Assembly: GCF_963678635.1 (NCBI RefSeq)
Contig: NC_087067.1
Location: 57,080,388 to 57,144,387, forward strand
From: Symsagittifera roscoffensis
Lineage: Eukaryota; Xenacoelomorpha; Acoela; Convolutidae
Reading direction: 5' to 3'
DNA: 64,000 nt
The notes below the pieces were generated by a model. That model worked only from the letters and a program-made list of their open reading frames with translations, had not been told where the DNA came from and made no database searches. Shown piece after piece: positions 11,141 to 20,786 of the stretch (the first letter of the stretch is position 1; each line of letters opens with the position of its first letter). The position numbers and the translations under genes were made by a program.

Positions 11141-11344
11141 TCAGTTGTATTCTACTGGAGTTAGTTGTCCTGCGACACTTCCCTTTCCATGATTCATGGG
11201 AGATGGCTTGAAGTCTTTCATTTTGCTCTCTCCACATTGGCTGAGTATTTCCATTTCTAAGGTTGCTCCAGTCAGAGTGCGGTCACTCCTTTTGGATTTA
11301 TAACGGGTTGAATTTATCCCCGCCATGAGAATGGGTGGCACCAC
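11141..11344 (-). pseudogene. Giant accessory ORF segment after frameshift (family B)
   Basis: A 67-codon segment overlapping the end of 11314-12942 in another frame. The overlap (11314-11344) is where an indel or frameshift would join the two. It ends in UGA at 11141-11143. Function unknown. Confidence 0.4.
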
Positions 11345-12942
11345 GCTATATCAGTTAATATTCTATCTGTGCCAGACAATTGATAATCATCTTGCCCCAA
11401 ATCCATGACCTCCTCAGCTCGTTTCCTTTTCGCTGAGTTACCAGCTTTCATCGATATTTCTGAATCCACTTTCGTCTTTCCAACTCTCCTCGGCATCACT
11501 CTGCTGCCTAACTTCATTTTCATCGCATTGATTTTATCAATCACCATTTTTGATCGCATCGTCCCTCTCCTGGTTCTTGACAGGTACACCACCTCTCCTT
11601 CATCGTCCTGCGGTGTCATCTTGATGGGAGAATTCGCTTCACTCTCATCAGTGGCTGAGTCGATCAACAACTCACTCAGTCTCCCTTCACATTCATCAAC
11701 CTTGTCAAGTACTTCTCTCATCAAGGGTTGATTGAGACCCGTTTTCAGAATGGACTGGGTCCCATAGCTTTGAACCACGGTCCAGACTTCTTCCATAAAC
11801 GCCACTATGTCCAGCTTGCATCCCGTCCTTCTCTCGTGGTCGCGGTGATGTACTTCCCATTCTTTTTCGGGCAGCGTTCGCAAGAAAGGTACTCTGGCTG
11901 AGGCCTCTATTCTTCTCATCCGAGGTGATTCCATGAGGATTCTCTGGTCGTTACTTCTTGAATTGCCAGGAGAGCTGCTCTCCGGCAAATTCCGTTTCAT
12001 TTCCATAAAGGCTGACGGAGGCTCCAGTGTCGAGATGCCTTCATCCGCTGGATAAGTCGTTTCCAACGTATCTGGATTGTTCTCAAGATCACTGAAGATA
12101 TTGAAATCCAGGCTGGATGTTCCTCCTGTCGATGCCCTGTCGTCTTCCCCACCAGCTTGCTCTTGTTGCATGGGTTCTTCGGTTTGACGGCTCCCACCCT
12201 GTCCGTCATTTCCTTCTGACTTATCTTTGTTCAAGCTCGATTGTCCTTGTTCATCATTGTCGGCCTCTTTCTGGAATCTCGGTATGAGCAGTGCACCGGC
12301 CGATTTATCTTCCTCTTCTCCATGGACCACTTTGATTTCTTCGCAGCCGAAGGGTGCTAGGAAGGTTCTAGTCTGCAGTACTCCTCCCACTTTCATCTCC
12401 TGTTTTACACTAGTCAGGATTAATGAGGCTACAGGCAATTCGGTCCTGCCTCTCATTCTCATCGGAGCTAAGCCTAATCCCTTCCATTCCTCATCAAATC
12501 TTCCAGGCTTGGGAGTAGCGACGTTGCTTATTCGCCTTCTCGTCGCTTGATCCGTGTATGCGAATCGCGTATATTGTAACACGGCGGCAATTCTCCCTAC
12601 AAAGTATGGATCCATCGTTCCCACGAAATTCCCTACTCTCCTTTCATTGGTTTCGAATGCTCTCAACCTAGGAGTTTGTACCACGGAGACTGCTCCGAGC
12701 AACATCCTTCTTATCAGAGGGAATTCAGGGATTGCCTCCGGCAGCTTCATGTAATCGCCCCAGTCCTTCGTCTCTTCTCTCACTTTGTGATAAATTGCAG
12801 TGAGACGAGGCACTCTGGTTATTTCACCATTCGTTTTGCCATAGGGTCTCAGGTTCCAAAGCTTTGGAAACACCTCGATGTGTCCTCTTTCTACTTCTCC
12901 CATGCGGTCACGGAAGTTATCGTCAAAATTGATGACTGTCAT
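11314..12942 (-). pseudogene. Giant accessory ORF segment with acidic linker (family B)
   Basis: A 542-codon segment whose first codon follows directly on the UAG that ends 12943-14331, in the same frame. The N-terminal 200 residues look globular (repeated hydrophobic strands, Arg-rich helices). Residues about 215-330 are a Ser/Glu/Gln-rich low-complexity linker. The C-terminal part is basic, with an RKR-containing stretch near residue 500. I recognise no catalytic motif. It is very probably an internal part of the giant reading frame. Confidence 0.5.
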
Positions 12943-14331
12943 CTATGGCTCCGATATTTTCGCAAATAACAGATCTTCACTCATGAGTTCTCGCAATGTG
13001 TGCTGCTCACACCAGTTCAGTGTACTACCGTCCACTGCCGATATGCGGTTCAGGTGCAGCACCGACCTCCTATATGCTTCCACTTTAACGTCAGGGAACG
13101 CAAACGTGACTGCTGGTTCATAGATCACCGTCACGAACTCCGTGACTCCTCTGATCAGCGCCAAGGGATCGGTTCTCATAGCCAAGCTCAGATCAGTCAA
13201 CAGCGGCATGCCTCCAACATGTCGTCTAACATCTTCCTCTCTTTCAATCGTCTCGTCTTCTCCCGTTCCAAAGGGATTTTGTTGTAAGAGATATTGGATA
13301 AGAGTGTGTCTCAGGTCTCTTATCTTGTTCCACGAGTCCGTGGATTTCTTCATATCCAAGTTCCTCACTCTCTCTTTCATCTGCTCTGGACAACGTGTCA
13401 GTTTCATTAGTCCTCCCAAGTTTCCGTGGGTAATTGCGATCAATGTCAGAAGTCCATCTAGCCGCAGGTTCTGTATTCCATCGGTGAGCAGTATCGCCGG
13501 TCTTTTCACGAAACTCTCCGCTCCGAATGTCACGAACAAGGCTATTAGTTCCACTATCGATACTCTCACTACTGCTTGGAGGAATTCTTTTATCAAATAG
13601 TGCGAGACTTTCGGGTAAACTTTTGCCAAGAAGGACGCGGTCCATCCGGCTCCCAACCCTTCTAGCGTGCTGTCTGTCCTTTCAAAGCCCTCCTGTCCTT
13701 TCATTTCCGAGGTCCAGAAGGTTTCCAGAGTAATCTGACACATTCTGTTTACAAACTCAGCGGTCTGTTCTCCGGCATTTTCCGCCGGGTTCACCTCCTT
13801 CAACAAGTAGGCATGTATCTTTGGCCTCAGGTTCTCCATTTCTATCATGCGATTCGGGGCTGATTTGATCACATCATATTTTCCTTCCGAGAGTAAGGCC
13901 ACAACTGCATACACGAATTTCAGTCCAAATACTACTCTCAATGCCACTTTATTGAATGACCCCTCCTTCGTCGCATCCACCACTTCACCCATCGACTCCA
14001 GGATGTCTTTTATCGCTGGCCATACTGCGTTTTCTGCTGTTGTAGGATCTCTGAGTCTGCTCAGAAAACCTCTACTGTGTAGATGGTCATTGATGCCAGC
14101 AAACACAATTGTAATTGGGTTCATGTCCGTCTGCCTTTGTACCCCTATAGCCAAAGATACTGATTGCAATAGGTCTAGGTCGACCGCGGCCAACATTATG
14201 ACATCCGGCCAAAACAAAGACTTGGAGGTGTACACGAACTCTGAATTCGCTTCTACCATAATCTTGGCCTTCCTCATCTCTGCTTTGTCATAGGCGGCGA
14301 AGATTGTCTCATCTTTCTTTATCGCTGTCAA
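12943..14331 (-). pseudogene. Giant accessory ORF segment with GIND motif (family B)
   Basis: A 462-codon segment in the same frame as 14359-16851. The nine codons between them are open, so only a UAA at 14359-14361 breaks the protein, and a UAG at 12943-12945 ends the segment. Near residue 75 a hydrophobic strand is followed by FAGINDHLHSRG. G-x-N-D is the block-III signature of SGNH hydrolases (oxyanion-hole Asn), and a WPDV strand 35 residues earlier could be a degenerate block I without the Ser. This may therefore be a second, non-catalytic SGNH-like domain. That is an inference from one motif. Confidence 0.5.
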
Positions 14332-14358
14332 TCCGCCATATCTCTGGGCATCACCATC

Positions 14359-16851
14359 TTAGTTCACTAGTTTTGGGTACACTCTTTCCTTCACATGACT
14401 AGGGGGTGTCGTCAGCTGTCTGAATATCTTCACGTGTTGTCCAATCGGCGCTCTCGTCGTCAGGACTCTTCCTGGTCTCTCTTCACGATTCCCCTCATCA
14501 TGGTTCAATCTCACATCTTGCAACGGTCTCGCATTCACTGGTCCCATCGTGTTGTTAGAGGGCAGTCCCTCCAAGTCAGCAAATCTCAAGGCCGTCGTGG
14601 AGCTGAAATTTATGCTAGCGGCTATCAACCAGTCTACGCCGGTTATCGAGTACAATCTGCTGACGGATAGCATCGCTCCATTCAGCATCCTCCTTGCATC
14701 TTCGATGAAGCTTACTCTCTGGAGGTCCAGCTTCATCAGTTTGTCTTTGTATATATGCCAGGGAGACGGTATGGGTCTCGACCACATCAATGAGCCTCTG
14801 CTCGGTCTCTCCTCTCGACTGGTACTCGTCGTCTCCGATCTAGTGTCCGATCTAGATGTGCCTGCTATCTCTTCGATTGGGTTGACCGGTCCTATCCTTC
14901 TCCTTGGATGAATAGTCTTCCTCATCGGTGCTTCTCCCAATCGATCCTGTACGTCTGTTCTTCGACCCGGTTCGCTGGAGCTTTGTTGCCTGTAGTTCGT
15001 GACGGCCGGGACCGTACCCAAGCGTGTTTCCAAGCTAGGAGGCACAAAGGTGGTAATCACCGCGTCACTCACCGTTCCTTCTTCCTTCAGCACTCCTGTG
15101 TCAAAGAGTTCTGCTTCCAGCTCGTCCAACCGCTCTTGGAAGACTCGATTCAACGAAGCTTGTCCTTCAATACTGTCGAAGTGGATGCCGTCCGTGGTCA
15201 GTCTGGCCTGATCCATGGCTCTCAACTCATGTTCGATGTCCATGAGGATCATTCTTCCGGCATTTCGACTTGCTAGGTTCCTCAAGATGTTGTTCCATCT
15301 GACGACTCCCTCGTTGTGCCTTCTTCCTGATGCTGTCAGGCTTCTCGCGTTCATTGGCACATTGCAAACGGTCAGTACCGCGCAACTGAATTTCTGCCAG
15401 AGGGTAGTAAACAAACACACCATCATTGACTCCCATAGTGCTTCCTGCTCGTCTGAACCTCTGGAGATGTCATTTGTCCCAACTAAGATCATCACATTGG
15501 GAATCCTCCTTGGATTCATCAGTTTCACCATCCGATATAATTGGGCTATCGTCGCTCCTCCAAAGGCCATCACCGTGGTGACCCACGAGGTCCTCAAATT
15601 TGACAGCACTCTGACCAAGCTGTCTCCCAGTATCAGATGAGATGTCCCGAGTGGTGGTTGCTGCAGGTTCACAGCCGGGCTCCAGGTAGCTCGATTGAAG
15701 CAGGCCCTCGGATCTGTCTCCGGAACTCCCGTGAAATTATATTTCAACTGATTCTTCTTCTGCACGTCTATTATGCGAGACACTTTCTTCGCCGGCATCT
15801 TTCGTACTTTCCTCTCTGGGATTCTCGAGCTCCCCATGAGTGGTGTCACGTTACTTATCCCTTGCCTGATCACGGTCTGGGAGAGTTGTACTCTGCCCGT
15901 ATCGTCAATCGTTCCATAGGGTGCAGTCACCCCGGAACCTGGCGCATTTTTGTTAGCGACCAGTCGTCCAGCTGTCTCTATCAGCTTCCTCACTGTCTGT
16001 TCTACGACGAGATCACCCAAGGTGTCACTAGGATCCGGGATTGTTACTCGATTTGTCTCTGCTGCGGGCTGTGTCTCCGTTGTTTGACTCATTTCTCGAG
16101 GCGTCAAGAGCTCCATCGGGGACTGCCCACGAGGAATATCCCTTGCAGGTATCACTTTCTCCACGGCCGTTGTCAACGCCACCTGCTCCGATCGCTCTTT
16201 GTATTCCTGCCTCAACCGCTCAATCTCTTGACCCTGCTTTTTGTTGCAGTCTTCAAACAACTTTCTCCACATGTCCCGATCTTCCTCCATCTGGAGCATG
16301 CTTCTGGTCATCTCGTCCAGCTCCTTCTTTGTACTTTTCAGCTCATCGTTCATCTCATCCAGGTCTTGCATGGTTTGGTTCGTCTGAACCTTCTGTGCTA
16401 CTTTCGCCCTTTTTGGTGGCACAGCTGCTCTCAGTCGTGAACCAGACGAGGTCGCCTCGCTGTTCCTCTCCTGATGCATTCTCGTCAGCCCAGGTTTGGG
16501 CTTGGAGGGCATTGGCATCTCACCTGGTTGGTAGGTCCTAGAACTTCCCAATCCAGGCTCATTTGCCAAGTCACTCCCTGAGAGAGCCCCGTTTCTCCAC
16601 CTCATCACTCTCATGTTCGGGCGGTCTAGTACTCCTCTTTCTCCATATGCTGCCATCAACAGGACTTCCGTGGGGCGGTCCCCACGGTTGTCGTGCCCCA
16701 AGATGTTAATCAGGGCGGTCAGCAACATGACCACCTCTGGGTCCTCCAGAGCGAAGTCTCGTTCGATCAGCCGACGATAGATCGCATCTACCATCGGTCC
16801 TACATATGCCTCTGCCAGGTCCATCAATTCATCCAGGTTGAAATTGTCCAT
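14359..16851 (-). CDS. SGNH (GDSL-type) hydrolase protein, family B
   Basis: An 830-codon ORF with an ATG at 16851, the first protein after pol in the element. Residues about 150-225 form a coiled coil. An SGNH hydrolase domain spans about 400-580: block I LILGDSLVR (Ser near 410), block II around MAFGGATIAQL, block III VGTNDISRG (near 456) and block V DGIHFD (near 555) supply the Ser, Gly, Asn and Asp/His of this fold. Such enzymes hydrolyse esters of lipids or sugars; the substrate here is unknown. A Ser/Arg-rich tail follows. The frame ends at a UAA, but the same frame continues nine codons later, so the ancestral protein was much longer. The 58904-61195 copy is broken by two nonsense codons, one replacing the Gly of GDS. 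SGNH domains are known in CR1-type LINEs and some viral haemagglutinin-esterases; here one lies at the env position of an LTR element. Confidence 0.8.
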   Translation of the reverse strand: MDNFNLDELMDLAEAYVGPMVDAIYRRLIERDFALEDPEVVMLLTALINILGHDNRGDRPTEVLLMAAYGERGVLDRPNMRVMRWRNGALSGSDLANEPGLGSSRTYQPGEMPMPSKPKPGLTRMHQERNSEATSSGSRLRAAVPPKRAKVAQKVQTNQTMQDLDEMNDELKSTKKELDEMTRSMLQMEEDRDMWRKLFEDCNKKQGQEIERLRQEYKERSEQVALTTAVEKVIPARDIPRGQSPMELLTPREMSQTTETQPAAETNRVTIPDPSDTLGDLVVEQTVRKLIETAGRLVANKNAPGSGVTAPYGTIDDTGRVQLSQTVIRQGISNVTPLMGSSRIPERKVRKMPAKKVSRIIDVQKKNQLKYNFTGVPETDPRACFNRATWSPAVNLQQPPLGTSHLILGDSLVRVLSNLRTSWVTTVMAFGGATIAQLYRMVKLMNPRRIPNVMILVGTNDISRGSDEQEALWESMMVCLFTTLWQKFSCAVLTVCNVPMNARSLTASGRRHNEGVVRWNNILRNLASRNAGRMILMDIEHELRAMDQARLTTDGIHFDSIEGQASLNRVFQERLDELEAELFDTGVLKEEGTVSDAVITTFVPPSLETRLGTVPAVTNYRQQSSSEPGRRTDVQDRLGEAPMRKTIHPRRRIGPVNPIEEIAGTSRSDTRSETTSTSREERPSRGSLMWSRPIPSPWHIYKDKLMKLDLQRVSFIEDARRMLNGAMLSVSRLYSITGVDWLIAASINFSSTTALRFADLEGLPSNNTMGPVNARPLQDVRLNHDEGNREERPGRVLTTRAPIGQHVKIFRQLTTPPSHVKERVYPKLVN

Positions 16852-17261
16852 ACTATTCTTTTCAAGTTTGATTTGATTCGATTCGATATTTGACTCAAGT
16901 GAGTTATTAAATGATCAATCAGGATCTAGAAAAGAAGTCACAAATATCACACTTGTCTGTTTCACCTTAACATATATCGTTAAAATTTGCTTAAAGATAG
17001 TTCAGATAAAAAGATATTCATCCTAAAATTTATCAAAATCAATTGGTTTCTAAAATTTTGGAATTCGACCTAAGATTGGACAGTCCAAACTTTGGATCTA
17101 TTCCCAAGATCGTCATTTAGTTGTTCATGGTCACTAACCCCTACTTACCCATGATCTTAATAACCTAACACATAACATAACATAACATAACACACATATC
17201 ACATATTACATACAACTTAGTATTTGGCCTAATACCCTCTCGCACATCACTCAGCCTATAC
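16852..17261 (-). other. Spacer between pol and the giant ORF (family B)
   Basis: About 410 bp without coding potential, with a short (ACATA)n-like run near 17165-17200. It is conserved in the second copy (61196-61589), so it is part of the element. It could hold a splice acceptor or promoter for the downstream ORF; no signal is clear enough to call. Confidence 0.5.
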
Positions 17262-18620
17262 TTAAGTAATATTTCTTATGTAGGTATACTTGTAGGACAA
17301 GACTAGGTTTTCTGGGTCCACGTGCTGCTTCTCTGTCGCCCTCGTCACCAAGAAGCATAAATATTTTCCCGGTGTCTGCGACACCGCCTGAGGTAAGGCT
17401 GCTACGCCCCCTATCCCTGGTCTTTGCTTCCAAAGGAATTCCACGTTTTTGTATTCCCTCTTAAAATCTGCCGCTAGCGCTGTCCTAAAACTCATGTCTG
17501 CGGTGATCGCTATCGCACATGTTCTGTTTGTGAGTATGAAATCACTGTCTGTTAGTATTATGTTACTAGAATATTCATTTGGTAAATTAAAATATGACTC
17601 AACTACCCTGCCTATTTCAGGTTTCTTAGGTTCTTCGCCTGTTTCTGCTTCTAAGTCTCCTGTTTCTCTTGTTATTCTTAATTTTTTTATTATCAAGTTT
17701 TCAGTGTGGGTAAGTCCTACCCCCACTCCCCGGACAAAAATATCCATCGACGTCCCCGTCGATCGCATACCGGGTATCAAGTAAAGGTTAGAAGCTGGAA
17801 TGAGTAGTCGTCCTTCCTGGGCAGCCCAGGAAGGATCATCTCGTTCGGTCTTGATGTATTTCATGCTTTCACGATCTACGTCTTGAATCGTGACGCTGGT
17901 CTCCTCTGGATCCGAGGTCGTTTCATTCAGCCACTCTAAGACACTCAGGTTCGTCAAGTCTTGTTCATATGACTGCTGTTGCTCGTCGTCGAATTCTACG
18001 TCGGGTTTCGACCAGTCGTCAACCCACTCATCGTCGTGATCATCGACTATGTCAATGTCTTGTGACACAGTTATTTCCTCTAGACCCACTACTTCCTCCA
18101 CTATCTTCTTTAGATCTATCCTATCCACTACAAAGTCGTCACCATAAGGATTGTATTTCTTTCTTGATCTCATCCCATCCTTCTGACGAGTCTGTATGGT
18201 GAACGGAAGCTCCGGTTCCAAGTTCTTGGGAACCTCTATCTGTTCGGGATCCTGCCAATCTTCCTCTGCGTAGGGTAAGGTTTCATCGTCCGCTTCGATC
18301 TGTTCGTTTGGATCCAGGTCCAGCGGTGTATCCGTACCTTCCTCTACGACTTCGTTTCCATCGTTCTTCTCCCTGGTGCCTTTTTCATTGACCTCACAAG
18401 CAGGATTCATCATCAGATAATCCCCTTCTTCCATGTCTGCAGGTATACACCAGTCTTCTGTCGATGGATTGTGTGGCTTGTTGTTCTCGTAGTGGGCGGC
18501 TCGGCCAGTACTCAGTCTATAAAAGCGTCCCTCCTGGTGCACCTCTGTAATCATCAAGAGTCCCTCCTTTTTAGGAGCTTCTTGGTCCCTTTCGGTGGTA
18601 TAACGTTCTGAAATACCCAT
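17262..18620 (-). pseudogene. Pol C-terminus: integrase tail plus macro-like domain (family B)
   Basis: A 452-codon open segment continuing integrase after frame damage. Residues about 20-60 are the end of the integrase C-terminal domain. A long acidic linker follows (about 70-250). The last 110 residues (from about 340, 17262-17610) resemble the TARG1-like macro fold: strand ILTNRTCAIAIT, helix with DMSFRTALAADF, strand YLCFLVTRATEKQHV, then a short C-terminal strand. In the sister copy (61590-61832) the end includes KELSLPMYDPNRGRLH and ends in a SDTNIQVYLH strand, matching the family's last helix and strand. Here about 130 bp of that region is deleted. If aligned correctly, the Lys and Asp that act in TARG1 are Arg and Gly, suggesting a non-catalytic ADP-ribose-binding module. 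Confidence 0.6.
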
Positions 18621-18753
18621 ACGTAGTCTCCCACCGAGTAAGCCTTTGCACCAGCTGCTTTCTTGTCGAAGTTTTTCCTCTGCCTTGCCTATGCCTGCTG
18701 AGTGTTTCGTCTACACAAATCGTTCAACTCCTGTTCGCGTCTGATCACATCCC

Positions 18754-20340
18754 TCACGTAGACCTGTGGGGACGTTTTCTTTCCCTCATATTCTGGGAGA
18801 AGAAGGTTAAGGGTAAAGACTTTTCGTGTCCAGTTAGCATCATGTGTGGACTGACTCCAGTGGTGGAGTGTTGCGTGCTATTATATGCTCCCATCACCTG
18901 TGGAAGATATCTGTCCCAATCGGTCATATACCTGGAACAATATAATCTTAGCATCGACACTAACGTCCTATTCTGTCTTTCCACTAAGCCATTCGTCTGA
19001 GGGTGGTATGTCGTGGAGTGAGCCTGAGCGACCTGTGACCGTCTCATAAGCTCTTTTGTAAGCTCGCCTACCAAAGCTGTTCCGTTGTCCGATTGAAACG
19101 TCATTGGACAACCATGTCTTGCTATCCACGTGTTGATCAGGTGGTCGCATGTTTCTTCCGCCGAGGCAGTTATGCAGGGCACGGCCTCTGCATACTTCGT
19201 GAAGTGATCTATCATGACCAAGACCTGGTTATAACCGCTGTCTGTCATCCATATCTTCTGGTGATCTATCTGCACCACCTCGTTGAATTCAGACGACTCA
19301 ATCGATTGTAAAGGAAATCGCAATTTCCTTGGATCCTTGACATGTTGGCATGTCAGGCACGCTGTTACCCATTTCTCACATGCCTTTTTCATTCCAGGCC
19401 ACTCAAAGCGCTTCAGGATCCTCTGATACACTTTGTCGATCCCTTGATGGCCCATCTGATCATGCGACCTGAATAATAGTTCTGTCTGATAGAGTTGCGG
19501 CAACACTATCGCGTTATACTTGTATAAGACCTTGTCTTCTTCTCTTCTCTTGCATGCCACGATCCCGTCCTTGTTCAGATATAATCTCCCCTCCTTCTGC
19601 ATGAAGTATTGTCTTAGGATCCTATAACTATCTTCTTCTAGGTCACCTTTGTCTGGTGCACCATTTTCTATCCACCTTTTTCGGTTACTTGTCATGCGAT
19701 CATTTCTTTGCGCCCTTAGTAGGTCCGAGAGTCTGTATCTCGCCTTCAAATATGTCTTCATGACCCTCATTTGACAATTCATCTCATTGGGCTGGTGTGT
19801 GTCCTCCTCCATCTTTACGCACCAAATCTTCGCCAACGGCTGTGTTTCTTGATGAAACGGTTGTAGATGAGTCCTGACTACCTCTTTCTGCGGCAACACA
19901 CTCATCGACCGCTTCGACACTGCTATTGTTTCCAAATCATCTGTTGCGTTGTCAAAGATCCTTTCGTTTGGTATGAGATAGCGATTACTGTCAGGATCCT
20001 GGTACATCTCTCTGTCTAGGTCCCTTGCCCGAGTTTCCACTAGTAGCGTGTGTATCGCTAGTTCTGACAGTTCTGATCCCGAGCTCGAATTCCTGTCTGA
20101 ATAGGTGTCCATTCCTGAGCTTCCTGAATTATCATCCGTCGAAGAGGTTTTGCTGGAGACTGCACGCTCCTCCAGATCATGTCTGTGCTTTCTTTGCATC
20201 CATCTGAACTCCCCGGACAAAACCTTGTTCTCTAGGTCCTGTTTCTCGTCAGGAATTTTTTCGTCTATCTCAGACTCCTCGGACAAATTCTCTTGTCCCG
20301 GGTGTCTGAGATAGACGAAAAAATTCCTGACGAGAAACAA
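18754..20340 (-). pseudogene. Integrase (family B), frameshifted at its C-terminus
   Basis: A 528-codon segment. The first 19 or so residues come from the palindromic junction and are not authentic. An RNase H-integrase linker follows, then a zinc-binding HHCC domain (His near 290, ACLTC near 327) and a DDE core: QIDHQ near 357, QSDNG near 417, LVERQN near 453, close to the usual spacing. Integrase joins element cDNA to host DNA. The core looks intact, but a one-base deletion near 18805 (relative to the copy at 62580-62620) moves the reading out of frame before the C-terminal domain. Sequence around YHPQTNGLVERQN is typical of Ty3/Gypsy elements. RT and RNase H should precede it but are missing. 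Confidence 0.85.
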
Positions 20341-20396
20341 AACCTAGAGAACAAGGTTTTGTCCGGGGAGTTCAGATGGATGCAAAGAAAGCACAG
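20183..20396. repeat. Palindromic fold-back junction in family-B element
   Basis: Arms 20183-20275 and 20303-20396 are inverted repeats with only one or two mismatches (for example GGACC against AAACC), around a 27-base loop. The left arm is integrase-linker coding sequence. The right arm is its inverted copy, directly fused to the leader. It replaces gag through RNase H. Confidence 0.9.
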
Positions 20397-20760
20397 GGGA
20401 GATTTCTACTGATTTTTTACTTTTTTACTGTTTTTGGTTTTTTCGGTTATTTTTTTAGGTTTTTTTTTTGTTTTTCTTGGGTACTATACTACTTTATGTA
20501 TTATGATATCTTTAAGCGTTTTTGGTCACAAACCATTCAGGAGATGACGGGACCGCGAATCCCCCCACCCTTCCTGGTTCGTGAATTTTCGGTCTTAACT
20601 AAGTTAAAAAGCTATTCACGGTAATCCGGAAGGCTTCCGCGTTCCGAACCACCCTTCCGCCCCGGCGGTTTAGGCCTATTAAGGGCGTTAATGTGAGCAT
20701 CCGCTCGGCGCGGAGTGCTCGTTAACGGTTCTGCCGGTCATGATGTTAAAAAAGAATAAC
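20397..20760 (-). other. Leader of family-B element
   Basis: Non-coding sequence between primer site and junction. A T-rich tract (20405-20475) and the string TTAACTAAGTTAAAAAGCTA near 20600 recur in the family-D leader at 53320-53340, supporting common descent of the B and D leaders. Confidence 0.6.
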
Positions 20761-20774
20761 ACCCAGGAACGCCA
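20761..20774 (-). promoter_or_regulatory. Primer-binding site, tRNA-Asn type (family B)
   Basis: ACCCAGGAACGCCA on the plus strand, 12 bases from the 5' LTR. It has one difference from the family-D site ACCCAGGAGCGCCA. Read in sense it begins TGGCGTTCCTGGGT, starting with TGG as primer sites do. Confidence 0.7.
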
Positions 20775-20786
20775 TAAAAACATCTA

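Noticed and set aside
15637-16541. Plus-strand ORFs of 166-267 codons
   Set aside because: Antisense shadows of the SGNH ORF. Composition is poor and the second copy shows the same shadow at 59981-60849.
8364-16851. A nonstandard genetic code explaining the in-frame stops
   Set aside because: All three stop types occur, long neighbouring ORFs are stop-free, and frame changes are also present. Decay is simpler.
14359-16851. Bdelloid-type terminon (Athena) because of the GDSL module
   Set aside because: The element has LTRs, a tRNA primer site and a Gypsy-type integrase, with no Penelope-like RT visible.
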